In this document: in pieces, positions 23,263-36,530 of the stretch
Layout of the letters: every line of letters starts with the position of its first letter
How positions within the stretch are numbered: position 1 is the first letter of the stretch
From: Elmis aenea
Taxonomy: Eukaryota; Arthropoda; Insecta; Coleoptera; Elmidae
Direction: 5' to 3'
Length of the DNA stretch: 64,000 bases
Assembly (NCBI GenBank): GCA_947652605.1
Contig: OX393577.1
Span: 69,774,108-69,838,107 of the forward strand
Translations under genes and position numbers: made by a program
The notes under the pieces: model-generated
Databases searched by the model: none
What the model was told of the DNA's origin: nothing
The model's input: the letters and a program-made list of their open reading frames with translations, nothing else

Positions 23263-24843
23263 GATTATAATTATTTAAATAGTAACAGAGTATGAATCCA
23301 AACTAAAAAAAAAACAGCAAACACATTTTTAATGACTTCATATTGCATTTCAAAAGTATTTTATTGCTACACCTATAAATGCAACATTCTTTAATTTGTT
23401 TATTTAATTGCTTGCTTGCTGTTTTAAGTCATTTTATGTTTAATTTCTACCTAAAGTAATAAAATTTTAATGCAGGCGATTATTTCAATATTGACAGCCC
23501 GTAAAATACCAAAAAGTGCAGTTAAATATATTTCTTCGAGTTTTTATGGTTGTATGGATCTTTTATTGGTCAATTAATTTTTCGTGAGTTGTTCTCTACT
23601 GTCAATACACTGCTATTAGTACACCATTATATTTTTTTAATTGATTTTGCGTCTAACTTTTAAGTTACAAAGATATAATTCGTCAATACATTTTTTCCTT
23701 CCATAGCAATTTCTTTTGCACATAATAACTTTTTCAATATATACATTTTTCATAACTTCAATTTATGACAGTGTATTATCCTTGTTAATTTTTTGTTATC
23801 GCAAGATTTTTCTTGTTTATTAAGATATGAATGTTCCCAGAGTATAAAGAAAACTAAAATAAGAAAACTCAAGATCTCATACTCGTCTATATGGGCAATT
23901 ATTACGAAATGAATGTAGCATACGTGTTTATGTCATATTCCTTTATAAGTACCGACATTCAAAATTACTAAATTACCCTGGAATGTATCTCAATGCCGAC
24001 ACTTGCGCATTTCCGATGGTTTAGACAAGACAAGTAGAATGTTAACAATCGTCCTGAAATTTAATAATTAAGTTGCGTACAGTTTTTGAGTGGAAATCAT
24101 TATCCTGATTTTTAACGTTTATAAAAGATTTATCGAACAATAGTTTTGTGTCGTGAGTGATATTTTGAATGGTTACTTGCGAAATTTTTTGGTTTAGCAA
24201 AATAATTAATGTACAAAAAAATTGTATTCGTTGGTTTATGTAGGGTGTTTAAAATTTGAGACTTAGCAGAGAAGGCTGGCTTACCTTAAGAGCTAATTTG
24301 AAAAGTTGCATTAATTTACACCGCAAAATGTGCTTGAAACAAGCTTGTGATAGTTAACAGTCACCAAGTGCTCGAAGCTCAATTTTTAGCACACACGCAA
24401 TGAAATTATGATAAACACAGTATAATTATTTTGAACTATAACCGTTTCATAATACCCCAATTACATTTATGAGATGTATCTAGTACATGCATGATCATCT
24501 TACCTTCTAAACGTGCAGGAATCGAAGTAACCATAAGAACCTTTAAAAGAATAACGTAATAATACTAAAAGCATGTAGTTAATGTCCTTTTTAAATGACG
24601 TTTTAATAATGATACCGTGTTATTTAATTCCTTGAAATTGTTAATCATTACTAAATAATGAAGCCAGCGAAACGATAGATTCGCGGGAAAATACAGCGGA
24701 ATGAATCCTTACCGATGCACTAATTATCAGTTTGATTGCGAGGTGCATGATAACAAGGCGAGGAATCAACTATTAGCGGACATTAGCATGTAATTTCGTA
24801 TATACTCATCAGATCCGCGGCTAGCATTCCTTGCTGGGTATCG

Positions 24844-24860
24844 GGGTCATCTCTGGGTCA
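24844..24860 (+). promoter_or_regulatory. Nuclear-receptor DR5 site
   Basis: GGGTCA-TCTCT-GGGTCA: two perfect half-sites with a five-base spacer, inside a GC-rich block that also contains CCGCGG and GCACCCCAG. Insect EcR/USP and related receptors accept direct repeats with several spacings. Binding is inferred. Confidence 0.4.
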
Positions 24861-27800
24861 CGGCAGCACCCCAGACCTGTCGGGCCAACTAAGCCCAACC
24901 AGTGCACAACCAATAGCAAGTGTGAACACCATTAAATTATATCAACTAGGCAGTATTTTCCTATAATTGCCATGATATATGGGCAAACGTTGTTAATACG
25001 CGAGGCAAATTGGAAGCACACCTACAACAAATTAATTTAATTAAATACAACTTTCATACAAAATGTTATATAGTTTGTTTTCAAGAAATGTATTGAGAGT
25101 AACTTATTAGCTATATGAGAGAGTGCACACTTGATAACCAATCAAGTGCATTGCAGTGCTGTTTGATTTGAAATTTACAACACAGTGGAATACCTAATAC
25201 GAGCCATAGAAAATTCCTATCCAATTCACATATTGAAACCTCAACATTTTAGGTTAGGTAAAGCGGTTCCAAAAATGATTCTATCAAGAATCTCTTTTGT
25301 AAAAGTATGTAGAATCGTTCTATTTTTATTCCAAAGGATTCCTTTCATATCCTAGAAAATTGTAGACATAAGCTTTGTGGCATAAGATTGAGTTTTTGCC
25401 TCTTTTTTTATGTAGAGCCCTTATGACTCCATTTTTTAATATAATTTAAACATTTTTGAGGCCAATTTGTAAACTTTTCCTGAAACCACCTGAAAGAAAT
25501 TGCAAGGACATGTTTTGGAATATAGTTTTGCTTGAGGAGTCTAATATTTAAAGATTAAGTCTAGGTAAATAAATTTTGTGAATGAATGATAAAATTCTAC
25601 ACAATTGCCTCTTTACTTCAGCGTCTGTAATACCTTATAGTTTTTTTTTAATTCTGCACAGTGTAAGAAGTTAAATATCGCCCAAGATTATGGTTGAAAT
25701 AATTTATTATGAAATCAGATTCACACTTAGGCTTTTAGTATTGTTTATACTCAAAAAACAGTTCGTTCTCTTTATAAGTGGTGTGTATATATCTTAATCT
25801 TAATATTTTATAAACAATTCGGTTCCAACCTGATTAAAAACGCTTCACTTAGTGTGTACGTGTTTAGAAATTGCAATGGCATAAATTTTCATGCACAATA
25901 TATGTACGTTTATACACACACAAGCATAATGTTATAATTACTGGCTTACGGAAATACATTTAATGTAGTAAGTCTGCAATATGCAGTCCATAACTCAATT
26001 TCGTTTTTGATTTAAACAGATTGGTAGAATAAATATTGCATCGTATAGCGGCGTTCTGGTATTAATAGTTAAATAAACTTGATCGTGATAGTACATAACG
26101 TATGACCAATCTGTGATGTTTCTGCTAAATTGGATGGTAACGTTTATGGATCGGCTAATACTTAACGGTCAACGTGATTAGAGAATTCGCGATGAGTTTA
26201 GGGGAAATTGGAAGGGTTATAATTAAAGTTCTTGCAAAGAATTAGCTTGGCGGAATAAATGTAGCCATCAAATAGGGTTAAGTTGCCGAAATTGTGGCTA
26301 AACTACTGCATTATTTAATATTTTTGTGTCTGTTAAATTTGTTTAACTTAGAAATTATGTGGTCTTGAAAATTTAATATGCTGGCGGTTGAATTATCAAA
26401 GTTTATCAGATGTGTTTTCAGTCTGTGCACATCGTATTAAACAAACCAGCATTTGTTCAAAAGACTTCGTAACTAGCTTTAAAAATGTTAATCAGAAATG
26501 TTTAGCTGACCAAGGCGGTGGTTGTTGCAAATATTTTGAGCATGTTAATTGCTTGTTTATGCTAAAATAATTTTGTTTAAAGCTCTTATACCAAAAACTT
26601 GGGATTTATAGACGTTGTAGAATGTTTTGCAAGTAAGTTAAAGGTTTTTTAAGTGTTTAAGCAACTATATCATATTAAAATGGAAAATATGGTACAATGT
26701 CTGAAGTAGTACGATTTTGGCAACTCAAAATTTTTAAACATTTTCGAAAAAAGGTAGGGTTTAAAGTTTTTTTAAAATTATAATATTAGATTGTTAGCTC
26801 AAAATAAGGAACTATTTTCTCGTTTTCAATTTCCTTTACCATTTTGTAACAAAACCAAGTCGATGTTAATTACGTGCTCAGATAAAGTCATCGTAACTCA
26901 TAAAACAAAACGTATTTATATGAAAAGTGTACAATAAAGTAACTTTCACACAATCTGCAGGATTTCTAATAAATTGTTATAAGCAAGCAACACCACCAAC
27001 AACTAATTTATATAACCACAGTAATTAGTTGCTACCAGATAAGATGCAGCAGGTTAAACAGAGCAAAAAATCAGAAAGTTTTAATTCCGTGTTTACACAC
27101 GTACAGTTACTTTTTGTTATCTAAATGGCGTAATTTGCACGCAAAGTTTAACATATGTAAATTGTTAATAAGAATGATGATTAGATTTAAAGTAACGATA
27201 GTTTGCCCTTATTTGCATTGTCTATGTAATGGACTCGTGCTCATCTTTAATACAAAACGTGGCAAGAGGCCAGCTGCGTATAAAATTATTGTTAACTTCA
27301 TGCCCTTACAGCTCCGGTTATCTGACGATTTTATTCACGAAGAAGCAGCCAAATTAAAAATTAAAATAAACGTATATATCACAAGTTGAGTGTAGTTGGA
27401 GGTAATAGTATGTGCGAACAAATTAGAAGTTTTTATTCCTTCATTATCTGTTCCTTTTTCGTTAAGTTATGCTCTATGATCGTGTTGAACAGATAATTCA
27501 AAAAATATATGTATCTTTTACTCATGCATTGTGCACAGAAACTAGAGACTTTCTATTCCATGATGTTTTGCTCAATTTTTGATAACTTTTGGTAGTTGTT
27601 GCTACACTTTTATTATATTTTGATTGTATGATTACGAGGTAGTAACTGAAAGAAAATTTCTTCCCAGGAAATTGTTTGTGCATGAAAATCAACAGTTTTG
27701 TTTGCTCAGCTTTTTCTCTGCTTTCGTAATACTAGTCCCATAGAAGTCAATGTCGAATAAACATTATAGTCCCATAAGAATTACAAAAATATTTGCTATA

Positions 27801-29890
27801 TTATAAAAATCTAGGTGACATTAAAAAAAACCCGTCAGTTTTCATTCTAAACTAGTAACTGACTCTTAACTATTATGCTAGTAATAAGTTAGTTAAGTAA
27901 AATATATTAGGTTGCTGTCACTCGACAGTAAACCTTCTCAAGTCTAGATTGATTTGCTTATTGCTTCATAGTAAGCAGATTGAAAATATAACTTAAGAAG
28001 TAAAAAAAAAATCATTTTCATAGTGAAACTTTTGCTGAAAATTTTGAAGCAACAATTTATTTCTTTAATATGTCCATGCCAGAGAAAGGTTTTAACTTCG
28101 CTTTTGCATGAAATAAACTTAAGAATTTGCCTCCCCAGGGGTGAAATAATAAGTCTATATTTTTAATCGATTGAATGTCTAAACAACCATTATAATTTTG
28201 AAATACTCATTCATTATTTCAGATTCAGTACAATAACTTTGTTTGAGCTGTCAGGTGTAATTACGTATCGATAGATATAAAGTTAAAAGAACAAACCTCT
28301 CCTTTTTGTTTATCTCTCGATTTACAGAAAAGGTTACAAACTATGGATTAATAAGTGGTTGTCGAAGTTTTCAAAAATGGTGCTGCACAGACAAGAATAA
28401 AATAGGTTGCTACTTGGTTAATTTTTTGTATGGAATTGAACACTTTTAAGTTAATTTTCAGCCCTCTAAATCGGGCAAGTTTTACGAAACATATCAAAAA
28501 TTTACAAACATTTTGTAAGGAGCTCTTTTTAAATTATTTGTCCATTCTACCAGACTCAAATTATTTTCTTTTCAACACTGAAAATGCCACTCTGTAAGTG
28601 TGTGAAGAATATGGAAAAATTCATTTCTAGACACTTATAAACATAAAATTAAAACTGGAAAAACAATTCTGCCTTGTTTCTTTTTTTTGCATCGCTTGAA
28701 AAATCTGATACATTTATCACAAGCTACAAATTTTCTTTTACAAGCCCCCATATACCGATAATTACATATGTTAAACATAATATAAGAAATTCAATTTACG
28801 TTAGTCGCACGGCTAAAGATTAATTGACAACTTAATCATTGCGTTTAGTTGCAAATGATCGTAGTATACTATGCTCGATACACATGGCTAATTCTATTGC
28901 CATGTATATATCTAAGAATTAATCAGTGTAAAATCGCGTTTTGCGGTAGCCATTTTTAATACAAATTACAAGCTATTACTTGCTTTTATTATTATATCAT
29001 AGTAGCGTTTAAAGATGGTGCACATGCGAGTATTATATGCATAGCATAATGTATTGTTTAGTTATTTAAAATCTAAATCTTTTTGGAACTTCTTCCTTCA
29101 ACATCTCTAAACTTTTTTCGTTCCGTATAAAAATAAGTTATTTGCAACAAGTTATGGATTACACACACCATGACGCTGAAAATGGTGATTAAAACGCGGA
29201 CCTTTTTAATAAATTTGTACAAAACAGGACATGTAATTACCTATATGCACAAATTAATTTTAAAAATAGCGTCGGATTTAAATAATGATATAATTCTAAT
29301 GTATAATGTATGAGTTGGTCAGTTCTGGACGTTCCGGTGTCCGCTTGCAGCATACGATTAAAAATAATTCTTCATTATTATTTTAATTTCTCATTGTTTC
29401 CCTTTTTTACATATGCATAAGCATCGCCGACCCCATTCGGAAACAAACTGGCGGACAAATATAAAATTTGCTTTCATGTGAATTAATTTAGGCCATTATA
29501 TTCTTACCTAATTTATCTAACACATCGCTTAAGTTAAAATTTGGGAAAACCACGGATTTAAAGAACGAAATTTCAACGTGTAATGAGGAGCAACACAAAA
29601 TTAAGTTTGTAAAGAGAACATCTACGGTTTTATATTACACTGCCTAAAGAGTTTTACTCCTTGTAGTTAATAAATGATTGATTTAAGAACATAATTTTAA
29701 ATATAAATACTTTGGTTGTTAAAGAAATGCATATTTAAAAAATATATACTAGTTTCAAGACTATTTTCTCTTCATCAGTAGATTACGTTCTTATTTAAAA
29801 AATGCTTGAATTATTTTAGTGATTCGTTCGTTAATGTAAGTCCGTTTAATTAGAAATCACTTATCTTATGTTCATAAAAAATTTGTTTTG

Positions 29891-29925
29891 GAAATGCAAA
29901 CCAGTTTCAAAGATAGGAGAGCCTT
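29891..29925. other. 11-bp perfect hairpin
   Basis: ACCAGTTTCAA and TTGAAACTGGT are exact inverted copies around a 13-base loop. A related CTAGTTTCAAG lies at about 29749. It may be the scar of a small element or a chance palindrome. Confidence 0.4.
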
Positions 29926-30214
29926 GAAACTGGTCCAGCGTTTTTACAAGGGATTTTTTTGTAAGATACTTTGGAAAAATTGAAATCTGATGCGTTTGTA
30001 TTAGTTTTTCATTTATTTATTATTCAAACGCATGCATAAACATTACATTGATTTTGTTTTATTGAAAACAGTCTTAATGATTTGTACGTATAAAGAAGCT
30101 ACAATTCCTGCAAGCCAAAATTTCTGAATTAATATTCATATAAACCCATATTTTATGGTTTTGTTAGTAGTACGTCATTTATGCATTGCGTTCTTCCACA
30201 AGATATGTTCACTA

Positions 30215-30988
30215 TTTTTTATTATTATTTTCGCGGAGGTGGTCCCCTTTCGGGTTCCTGTACGGCGACCTATTGGTCTATTGTACCCCTTAAAGAAGTC
30301 CTGTGTTTTTATAACACTCCAGGATTTTCTTTTAGGGTGTTTTTCTTAACCCTTCTTGGTTTCATCACTAGAAGTCTACGCCGATAGGGTGTGAATCCTT
30401 CACACTGGCATATTGCGTGAAGAGGAGTTTCTTCTTCTTCGCCACATCCTCTGCATATATCGGTCTCTGAGAGCCCCATTATGTAGAAGTGTTTGTTTAG
30501 CCCACAGTGTCCTGTGACGAGTCCTGTGGCTGCTTTGATGTCTACTCTGCTCATCCTGAGCATTTTTTCCGTTTTCTTTGGAGACCATTGACAGGATAGC
30601 CTTAGAATGGGCTTGTCCTGCAATTTTTTTCCAATGAGCATTATGCTCTTGTATTAACATGTCATTAAGACACCGCTTGGCTGTTCTATAGGATGTACCA
30701 ACTGCGGCTTCTGGTCCGAAAAAAGTTGTCTCGCTGCCAATTTTGGCTAGGCGGATCTGCCTTCTCGTTCCCTGGTATATTAGTGTGCCCTGGGCACCAT
30801 ACCAGTTTAAAATTATTCCTGCATCCTAGCACGTTGAGTGCCCGTATGCAGTTCAGGACAAGTCCTGCGTTTACTTCCGACGAGCCAAGAGCTTTTAACG
30901 CTGCTTGGCTGTCGGACACTAACAATATAGCAACATCGGCACTTCCAAGACTCAGAACTAATTGGTTATTAAAATAACAACCTTTCAT
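30215..30988 (-). mobile_element. R1/LOA-like LINE, RNase H end and 3' UTR
   Basis: A 5'-truncated non-LTR retrotransposon on the minus strand. It keeps the C-terminal RNase H domain, the terminal Cys/His tail and a 3' UTR. Its last coding-side bases are followed by GGGGTACAATAGACC and further GC-rich sequence ending in an AATAAT-type tail near 30215, the usual layout of insect R1/LOA-group elements. Its GC content stands out against the flanks. The reverse transcriptase and endonuclease are absent. Confidence 0.75.
30309..30988 (-). pseudogene. RNase H domain of LINE ORF2, frameshifted
   Basis: On the minus strand VSDSQAALKAL carries an RNase H catalytic Asp. WCPGHTNIPGNEKAD carries the late His...Asp motif of the fold, which degrades RNA in RNA:DNA hybrids. 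The frame is lost after ADPPSQNWQ (a stop before 30686), resumes as AAVGTSYRTAKRCLND in another frame, and shifts again near 30620 into KPILRLSCQWSP. A Cys/His tail follows (CRGCGEEEETPLHAICQC), then a stop at 30309. At least two frameshifts make it a pseudogene. Confidence 0.8.
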
Positions 30989-30989
30989 G

Positions 30990-33900
30990 TTAAGTTAAAA
31001 AATTTCTGTAAACAGAAGGATCATTAAAGAGATAATTAAAGTTAATAATAATTAGTGCAGGTTCAAAGATTTAACACAGGTCCTTTAATCTAAAATTTGT
31101 TTGGAATAGGTTTACCGAAGTATAACAAACAATTAAACTTTGATTATTAATCAGTACCTAACAATTAAAACAAGAAATATTATACAATAATGTGCATATA
31201 AATTTATTTGAATTTTTTGCTATTAATTTGATCCATGAATGATTAAAAGCAAAAGAATAATGGTAGCAGATTAAATATGTTGATAGGAGGAAATTCTAAG
31301 AACAAAACTTATGGTTAACAGCAGTTTTTAAAGCCATTTTTGGCTTTTGTACGCTATCATTAAAATACATATCCGCGAATACACATTCCGCGAAAATAGA
31401 GACCCGAGGATACACTTGAGGAAGTTTCTTGTAGTGATCCGGGGTAATACATCTTCATAAAGAGCTTTTTTTGGAAGTTTTTAGGTCCTAAACTACTGAG
31501 TGATCTTAGACTAACAATGAAATTGTCGAGTTGAAAAATACACCCTGCACATTAATCACTAACATTGCAGTTTTCATGTTGGTAGTATATATTACGTTAT
31601 CTGCGTTTCTGTCAATATCCTATCATTTAAATTTATGATACTTGGCAAATGTAATTGCTTGTAATATGAATATAAAAACGCTAGTCTTTCTTCGTTTACA
31701 AAGTATATCTGCGAATGAATCTAGAGCACGGAGAAAAGTGACAAATAGATTGAGAATAGTATGAATAGTTCTAATTTATAAAGGCCAGAGACAGGGACGA
31801 ATGCGGACGTCACTTCTTAGCTTCCAATCAGCCGTTCAATCTGCAACGCGTTAAACTCGCGCACGATCGTCATTTGTCTGGTTTTCAAAAATCAGCATGC
31901 CTTTGTCCGTAAGCTTCGCTTAGCTTTAAGCGATACTGTGTTGGTCTATGACCGCCCATCTTGATGCTCTTTGTCGCTTCTTCAGGTGTTAAGATATTTG
32001 TTTTTTTTTGGGTGTCAGTTTGGCAAACATTTCTATTAGAATAACAAAAAAAAAAGGTTCTGGCGTGCACTACAAACTATTAACGAACATATACAGATAC
32101 TTTGACTACATCAAGGAAGTTTGGCTTAATCGATTTAAATAAAAATCTCTTATAGAAAGGGGAATAGGTACAGTAGAAGTTTAAACACTTGGAAAATAAA
32201 TATAACATTTGTTCGTATTTAGTATTTAGTTTAGTAACATCTCTAGCGTTAAAAATAAAAAATCGGTAGGACGAATTTGGATCGTGCAAAAATATGTTTG
32301 TTTCCTAATATATTTCGACATTTTCCTCTGAGATTTTGAAAGTATTGCAATGTCTGCTTGACTGATAATATGAGAAAAGTAAATAACTAATTTTGCAAAA
32401 ATAAAACGTTTCTTAACCGAGAGGATAAAATTGGAAAACGCTTTGTTAAAATGCCTAAAACTTTTGCTTTTATTTTTATGCTATTTACGGAGCTTTTCTG
32501 GCATTTTATAATGTCATGGGGGTTGATGATATCTGATGCACCCTATGTTTATATAAAATGGGCAAATATTTGTGCAATTAAGGGTCAGATAATTTCTTTT
32601 TTTAAAACTTGGTTTTGGTAAAAAATAACTAATACTGATCAGTTATGTTTTTGGATTCTGGAACATGAACCAGTAATTTATTAAAGGCTCTTTAAAATTT
32701 GCTTAAATAAAACATAACAGTTAACTTTTTATAAGCATCAGTTTATTTTGCACGCGTTAAAATACATAAAGCTAATTATTTTAACGTATTATGTGTTATT
32801 TTGTATTAATTACCGACCTGAGTGAGTCTTAATCCGTACGGTACCCGTAATTACGCGGCCATAAAAACGGTTTTTTCTTGAATTAAACAACGCTCGCAGT
32901 TTTAAGGAGAAAAAATTACGTGCTCTAGTGTAACTGACAAATGAATTAAGAGTAATCCAGGGGAGGAAGTTCACCTGTCCGCCACCGGAAGCAGCGTCAC
33001 ACTAGACGACTTCTCTCAATGGACGCGTCCAATCTCCACAGGAACTGGCCAGCCCAGTCCGACGTGACACAGAGGAAGGAATATTTTTCTTTTATGTTCG
33101 GGGGGATGTAATTGTTGTGTAGGATTGTTTGGGGCGATGCGAGATTAAAAAGATAAAACAATTTTGTTACGCTTACCACAAGAACCAGCACCGATGAATT
33201 AATAAATGTCCGAGCTAACGTTTCGACCAATAAATTTTGCTTTAAACTGAGGAAATTTATTGTCTCGTTATTTATACACTTTAATTAACATATCCATACG
33301 ACATAACGTTAGATTCTATTTGCGTACATGTGTGTTTGAAAGGAAAGTGACCTAAAACAGTACCAGCAGTTGATGTATTACTGTAGCGAGTACATTGTCA
33401 ACAGTCAGATCGTGCAAGGACATCAAAGAATGTGTCTTAATGAAATATGCACAACAAAGAACTTGTATTTAAATGAGAACTACCCGCGTATCTATTTTTT
33501 TTTTTTTTGAAAAATCTGCTTGTTTATCAAGTATATCTTAATCATGATGAAGTAGGTAATTATTAAGTTGGTTTGAATGTTGCTATCATGCATTAAGTTG
33601 AATAATAATGAGAAATATGTTTGATAAACATATGGTTGTAATTAAAAATTACAGTTTTAAGACGCTGGAAAATTTTTATGGATTATTTTGTAGTTTTTGT
33701 TTCGAAGCATAAGAAAGAATTGTAATCACGTATGTCTGGAGTAGTTTTGAATCAATTTGGCGATTACTTCTGGGTCTGTGTATTGTTGTGGAAGATAGTG
33801 AATTTTAAAGTTTTTAAACGAAGATTGAAAAAAACACAAATATTTTTATCGCATTACCATGTTTCTAAATTACTTTAGTAATATTTGAGGAACAGGATTT

Positions 33901-35979
33901 GAAAGTATTTGATTTATATCCAGAATAAAAGCCGAATGATAATATAAAAAACTTTTTTTAAATTAATGTGTAGCATGCATAATACATCTCAATAAGATTT
34001 TTTTTGTGAAAGCCTAAATTACCGAATTATATTAAAAACTAAATTTTCAAAATGTCGATTTAATAGTACACAAAAACTGGTCCGATTTTTCAATAATTTT
34101 TGTGTTGAAAAGATGATCAAAATATCATTTGCTTTATTTTCCAATCCAAGTTTGATGAGTAACAATTTCGAACAAATTTTTGAAATACTGTTTTCATTTC
34201 TATATTTTCCAATTTTGACTCGACTTTTTTCAAAAGCTGGTTCAACTTGAATGCATATACAGTTTTGGGTTAAACAGATCCATAAGATATCGGTGGATAA
34301 AAGTTCTGGTTTTAGTTCAAAAGTTTGATTATTTTTTAATGTTAGGTTTGATTATTTAATATTTTGGACACATTTTTAGATCGATTTCGAATCTTTGCTC
34401 TAAGTTTTCAAAATTTGAACGTCAATTTTCTTAGTGATTGTCTTTTTTTAACCACAATTATTTCGAGATGTTCGTAATTTTGTATTAACTGTAGATTTTA
34501 AATGCCAGGACATTACCTAGGACCTTTACTTATACGAATCTAAAGTCCGGGATCACTCCGGAAAATCCGAGATGCTTAATTTTTATTCTTCTGATGAACT
34601 TTTCTCTATTTTTTCAACAACTGAACGTCGATATTTGCTATTAAAGATGGTTTAATTGTTAAGTTTAGCCTTAGTATTCATACATCGTATCATTGTTTTA
34701 TCGCCCAGGCGAAACGAATATAATAATATATATTCCCTGGACGATTCTGAAGGTTAAATAAAGTCAAAGAAACATAGGTATTCTAGAAAATATTAAAAGA
34801 TGTACAAACACTGATATAGAAGGAGGCTGTGACAGATATAAAGCGTGTGATTAGTGAGGGAACGTGAGACCGCTAGTTGCTGTCCTATGACCCGACATAC
34901 ATGCGAATGCATTCCGAACTGCACTGCTACAATTGCATACTCCCTGCTGGACAACAGCTGATGCACTTGCATGTAAGACATTGCTTGTTAACGGCGCAAA
35001 ATAAATATCGTACGACCTCTTGCGAGATGACAAACTGCGCGTCCATCTGGGCATTATAATCTAGTTCCGGCTACTAGAAGTTCATTTCAGGACTTTCAGA
35101 AGTTCTACCGTTAAAATCCCACAAGCAGATCTTTCGAATTGCATTATATAAATATTTGTTTTGAAAAATAGCTGTGAATAATCCTCTTATTCTTTTGTAA
35201 ACTGAGCTTTCGCCTGTTTTTTTCCATATATACACAAAGCTCTGAGCTTTGTAATATTATTAACGTGTTGCCTTACAATACCTTCATATTCTGCTGAAAA
35301 TACATTCATCCCATTGTAATAAACTGTAAATTTTCTGTTTATGTAATTAAAAATTCATTTTGAAATCGATCTTAATCAATGACAAAATTAATTCCACTTG
35401 ATCACATTTCGGTTTAATTAAAAATAATCCATTCGTTGTAAATTAACTCAGTGAATATGAAAATGTGTTTTTTTTGTCGAGACAAAATTGCCTTCTGTTT
35501 AATTTATAATTAAAATCGACTTCGTTGGTAAAACAGCTTAATTAATTTATCCGTTGTACCGTATCATTTGTACTGAACCTAATTAAAGCATAATCATAAT
35601 TATGCAAACAGAGTGAATTTTGTATGAAATGCATAATAATTCATGAATGTTTAAACGTATTGTAATGTTGAGTGTGGAGGGTGAATCAGTTTGAATAATA
35701 ATTTCATCTGTTTTACTGTAATTTTAATCAATTTTGTCGTATAAAAATATAAAAGTGATATATTTTCTTCAACAAAATCCCCTCCTTGGTTATTATATGC
35801 CTTACAAATCTTGTGTGGAGGTTGAATACTTCTTAAAATTGCCATCACCCAAACACATATATTAGAATAACTTGTAGAACTTTGCAAAGGCTTAAATTCT
35901 GTTTAACCCAAAGAGGTTTGACTTCTTAGTGAGATTTCGTGATTGTTTGAATTTTTTAAAATTAATTTTGTGACGTAGT
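30990..35979. other. Gene-free stretch
   Basis: AT-rich. TACACCCTGCAC at 31540 is a short-element end. GC-richer islands lie at about 31780-31960, 32810-33080 (with CCATAAAAACGG and CCACCGGAAGC) and 34860-35060. A T-run of about 15 is at 33495. No splice-supported gene. A short minus-strand frame at 35651-35887 is discussed under rejected items. Confidence 0.5.
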
Positions 35980-36530
35980 CGAATCAGCTGATGAATTTAA
36001 GCACAGACTGATGGGTGGCCATCAAGGCAAGGAAGAACATAAGGAAGCAGACGAGAAGTTCCGTTTCGCGTATGGGTGGTTCTTAGCGTAAAGCCGGCGC
36101 TTCGGGTAGGTCATGGTCGAGGGTAGTTCGGATCACCGGCCATCCGAGGCGCGTGAACTACTGGTGTAAACTAACAGTTTAGTGTGTGGTCACTGTAGAG
36201 CAATCAAGGGTGCGGCCTAGCATCGCTATCGACACAGCTGATGTATAAATTCCGCATTTTGTCATTATCTGAACCACTGAATCTGCCAGTTTTGATTTCG
36301 GATTCACCTGCCGATTTGATCTGCTTTTGGTTTCTCGGTGTCGATGGTGCTTTGTGTGTTCAATAAATTTAGTCCATTGCGTTCCGGTGACGCCTCCCTT
36401 GCAATTATAACGAATTTTAATCGTTTGCGTCGCTTCTGGTTTCTCGCCGAAGAAGTTGATGGTGGTTTATGCTAAATCAATTTAGTTCATTGCGTTCCGG
36501 TGACGTTATTGTCATAAGTTTGTCGATTTA
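35980..36530 (+). promoter_or_regulatory. GC-rich block with TATA box and a ~110-bp repeat
   Basis: Composition changes sharply here: GC- and CpG-rich to about 36240, then GATGTATAAATT (TATA-like) near 36240, followed by two related units. Each unit has GGTTTCTCG (36329, 36438), GATGGTG, AATTTAGT and CATTGCGTTCCGGTGACG (36375, 36488), a period of about 110 bp. It could be the LTR of a decayed retrotransposon, a promoter or a short satellite. No coding frame is attached. Confidence 0.4.

Larger units (their letters stand above)
23263..30214. other. Gene-free stretch
   Basis: About 7 kb of mainly AT-rich DNA. Points of note are TAGGGTGTTTAAAATTT at 24241 (short-element end), a GC-rich block at 24680-24910 with a DR5, a 91-codon frame at 27114-27389 with no recognisable family, and a hairpin at 29891-29925. 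No splice-supported exon was found. Confidence 0.5.

Noticed and set aside
30693..30977. 94-codon plus-strand frame
   Set aside because: It is antisense to the RNase H domain of the LINE and has no motif of its own.
35651..35887. Minus-strand frame containing HKICKAYNNQGGDFVEE, like the C-terminal end of a mariner/Tc1 transposase
   Set aside because: The resemblance is limited to about 15 residues, the surrounding frame shows no further transposase motifs, and no inverted repeats were found.
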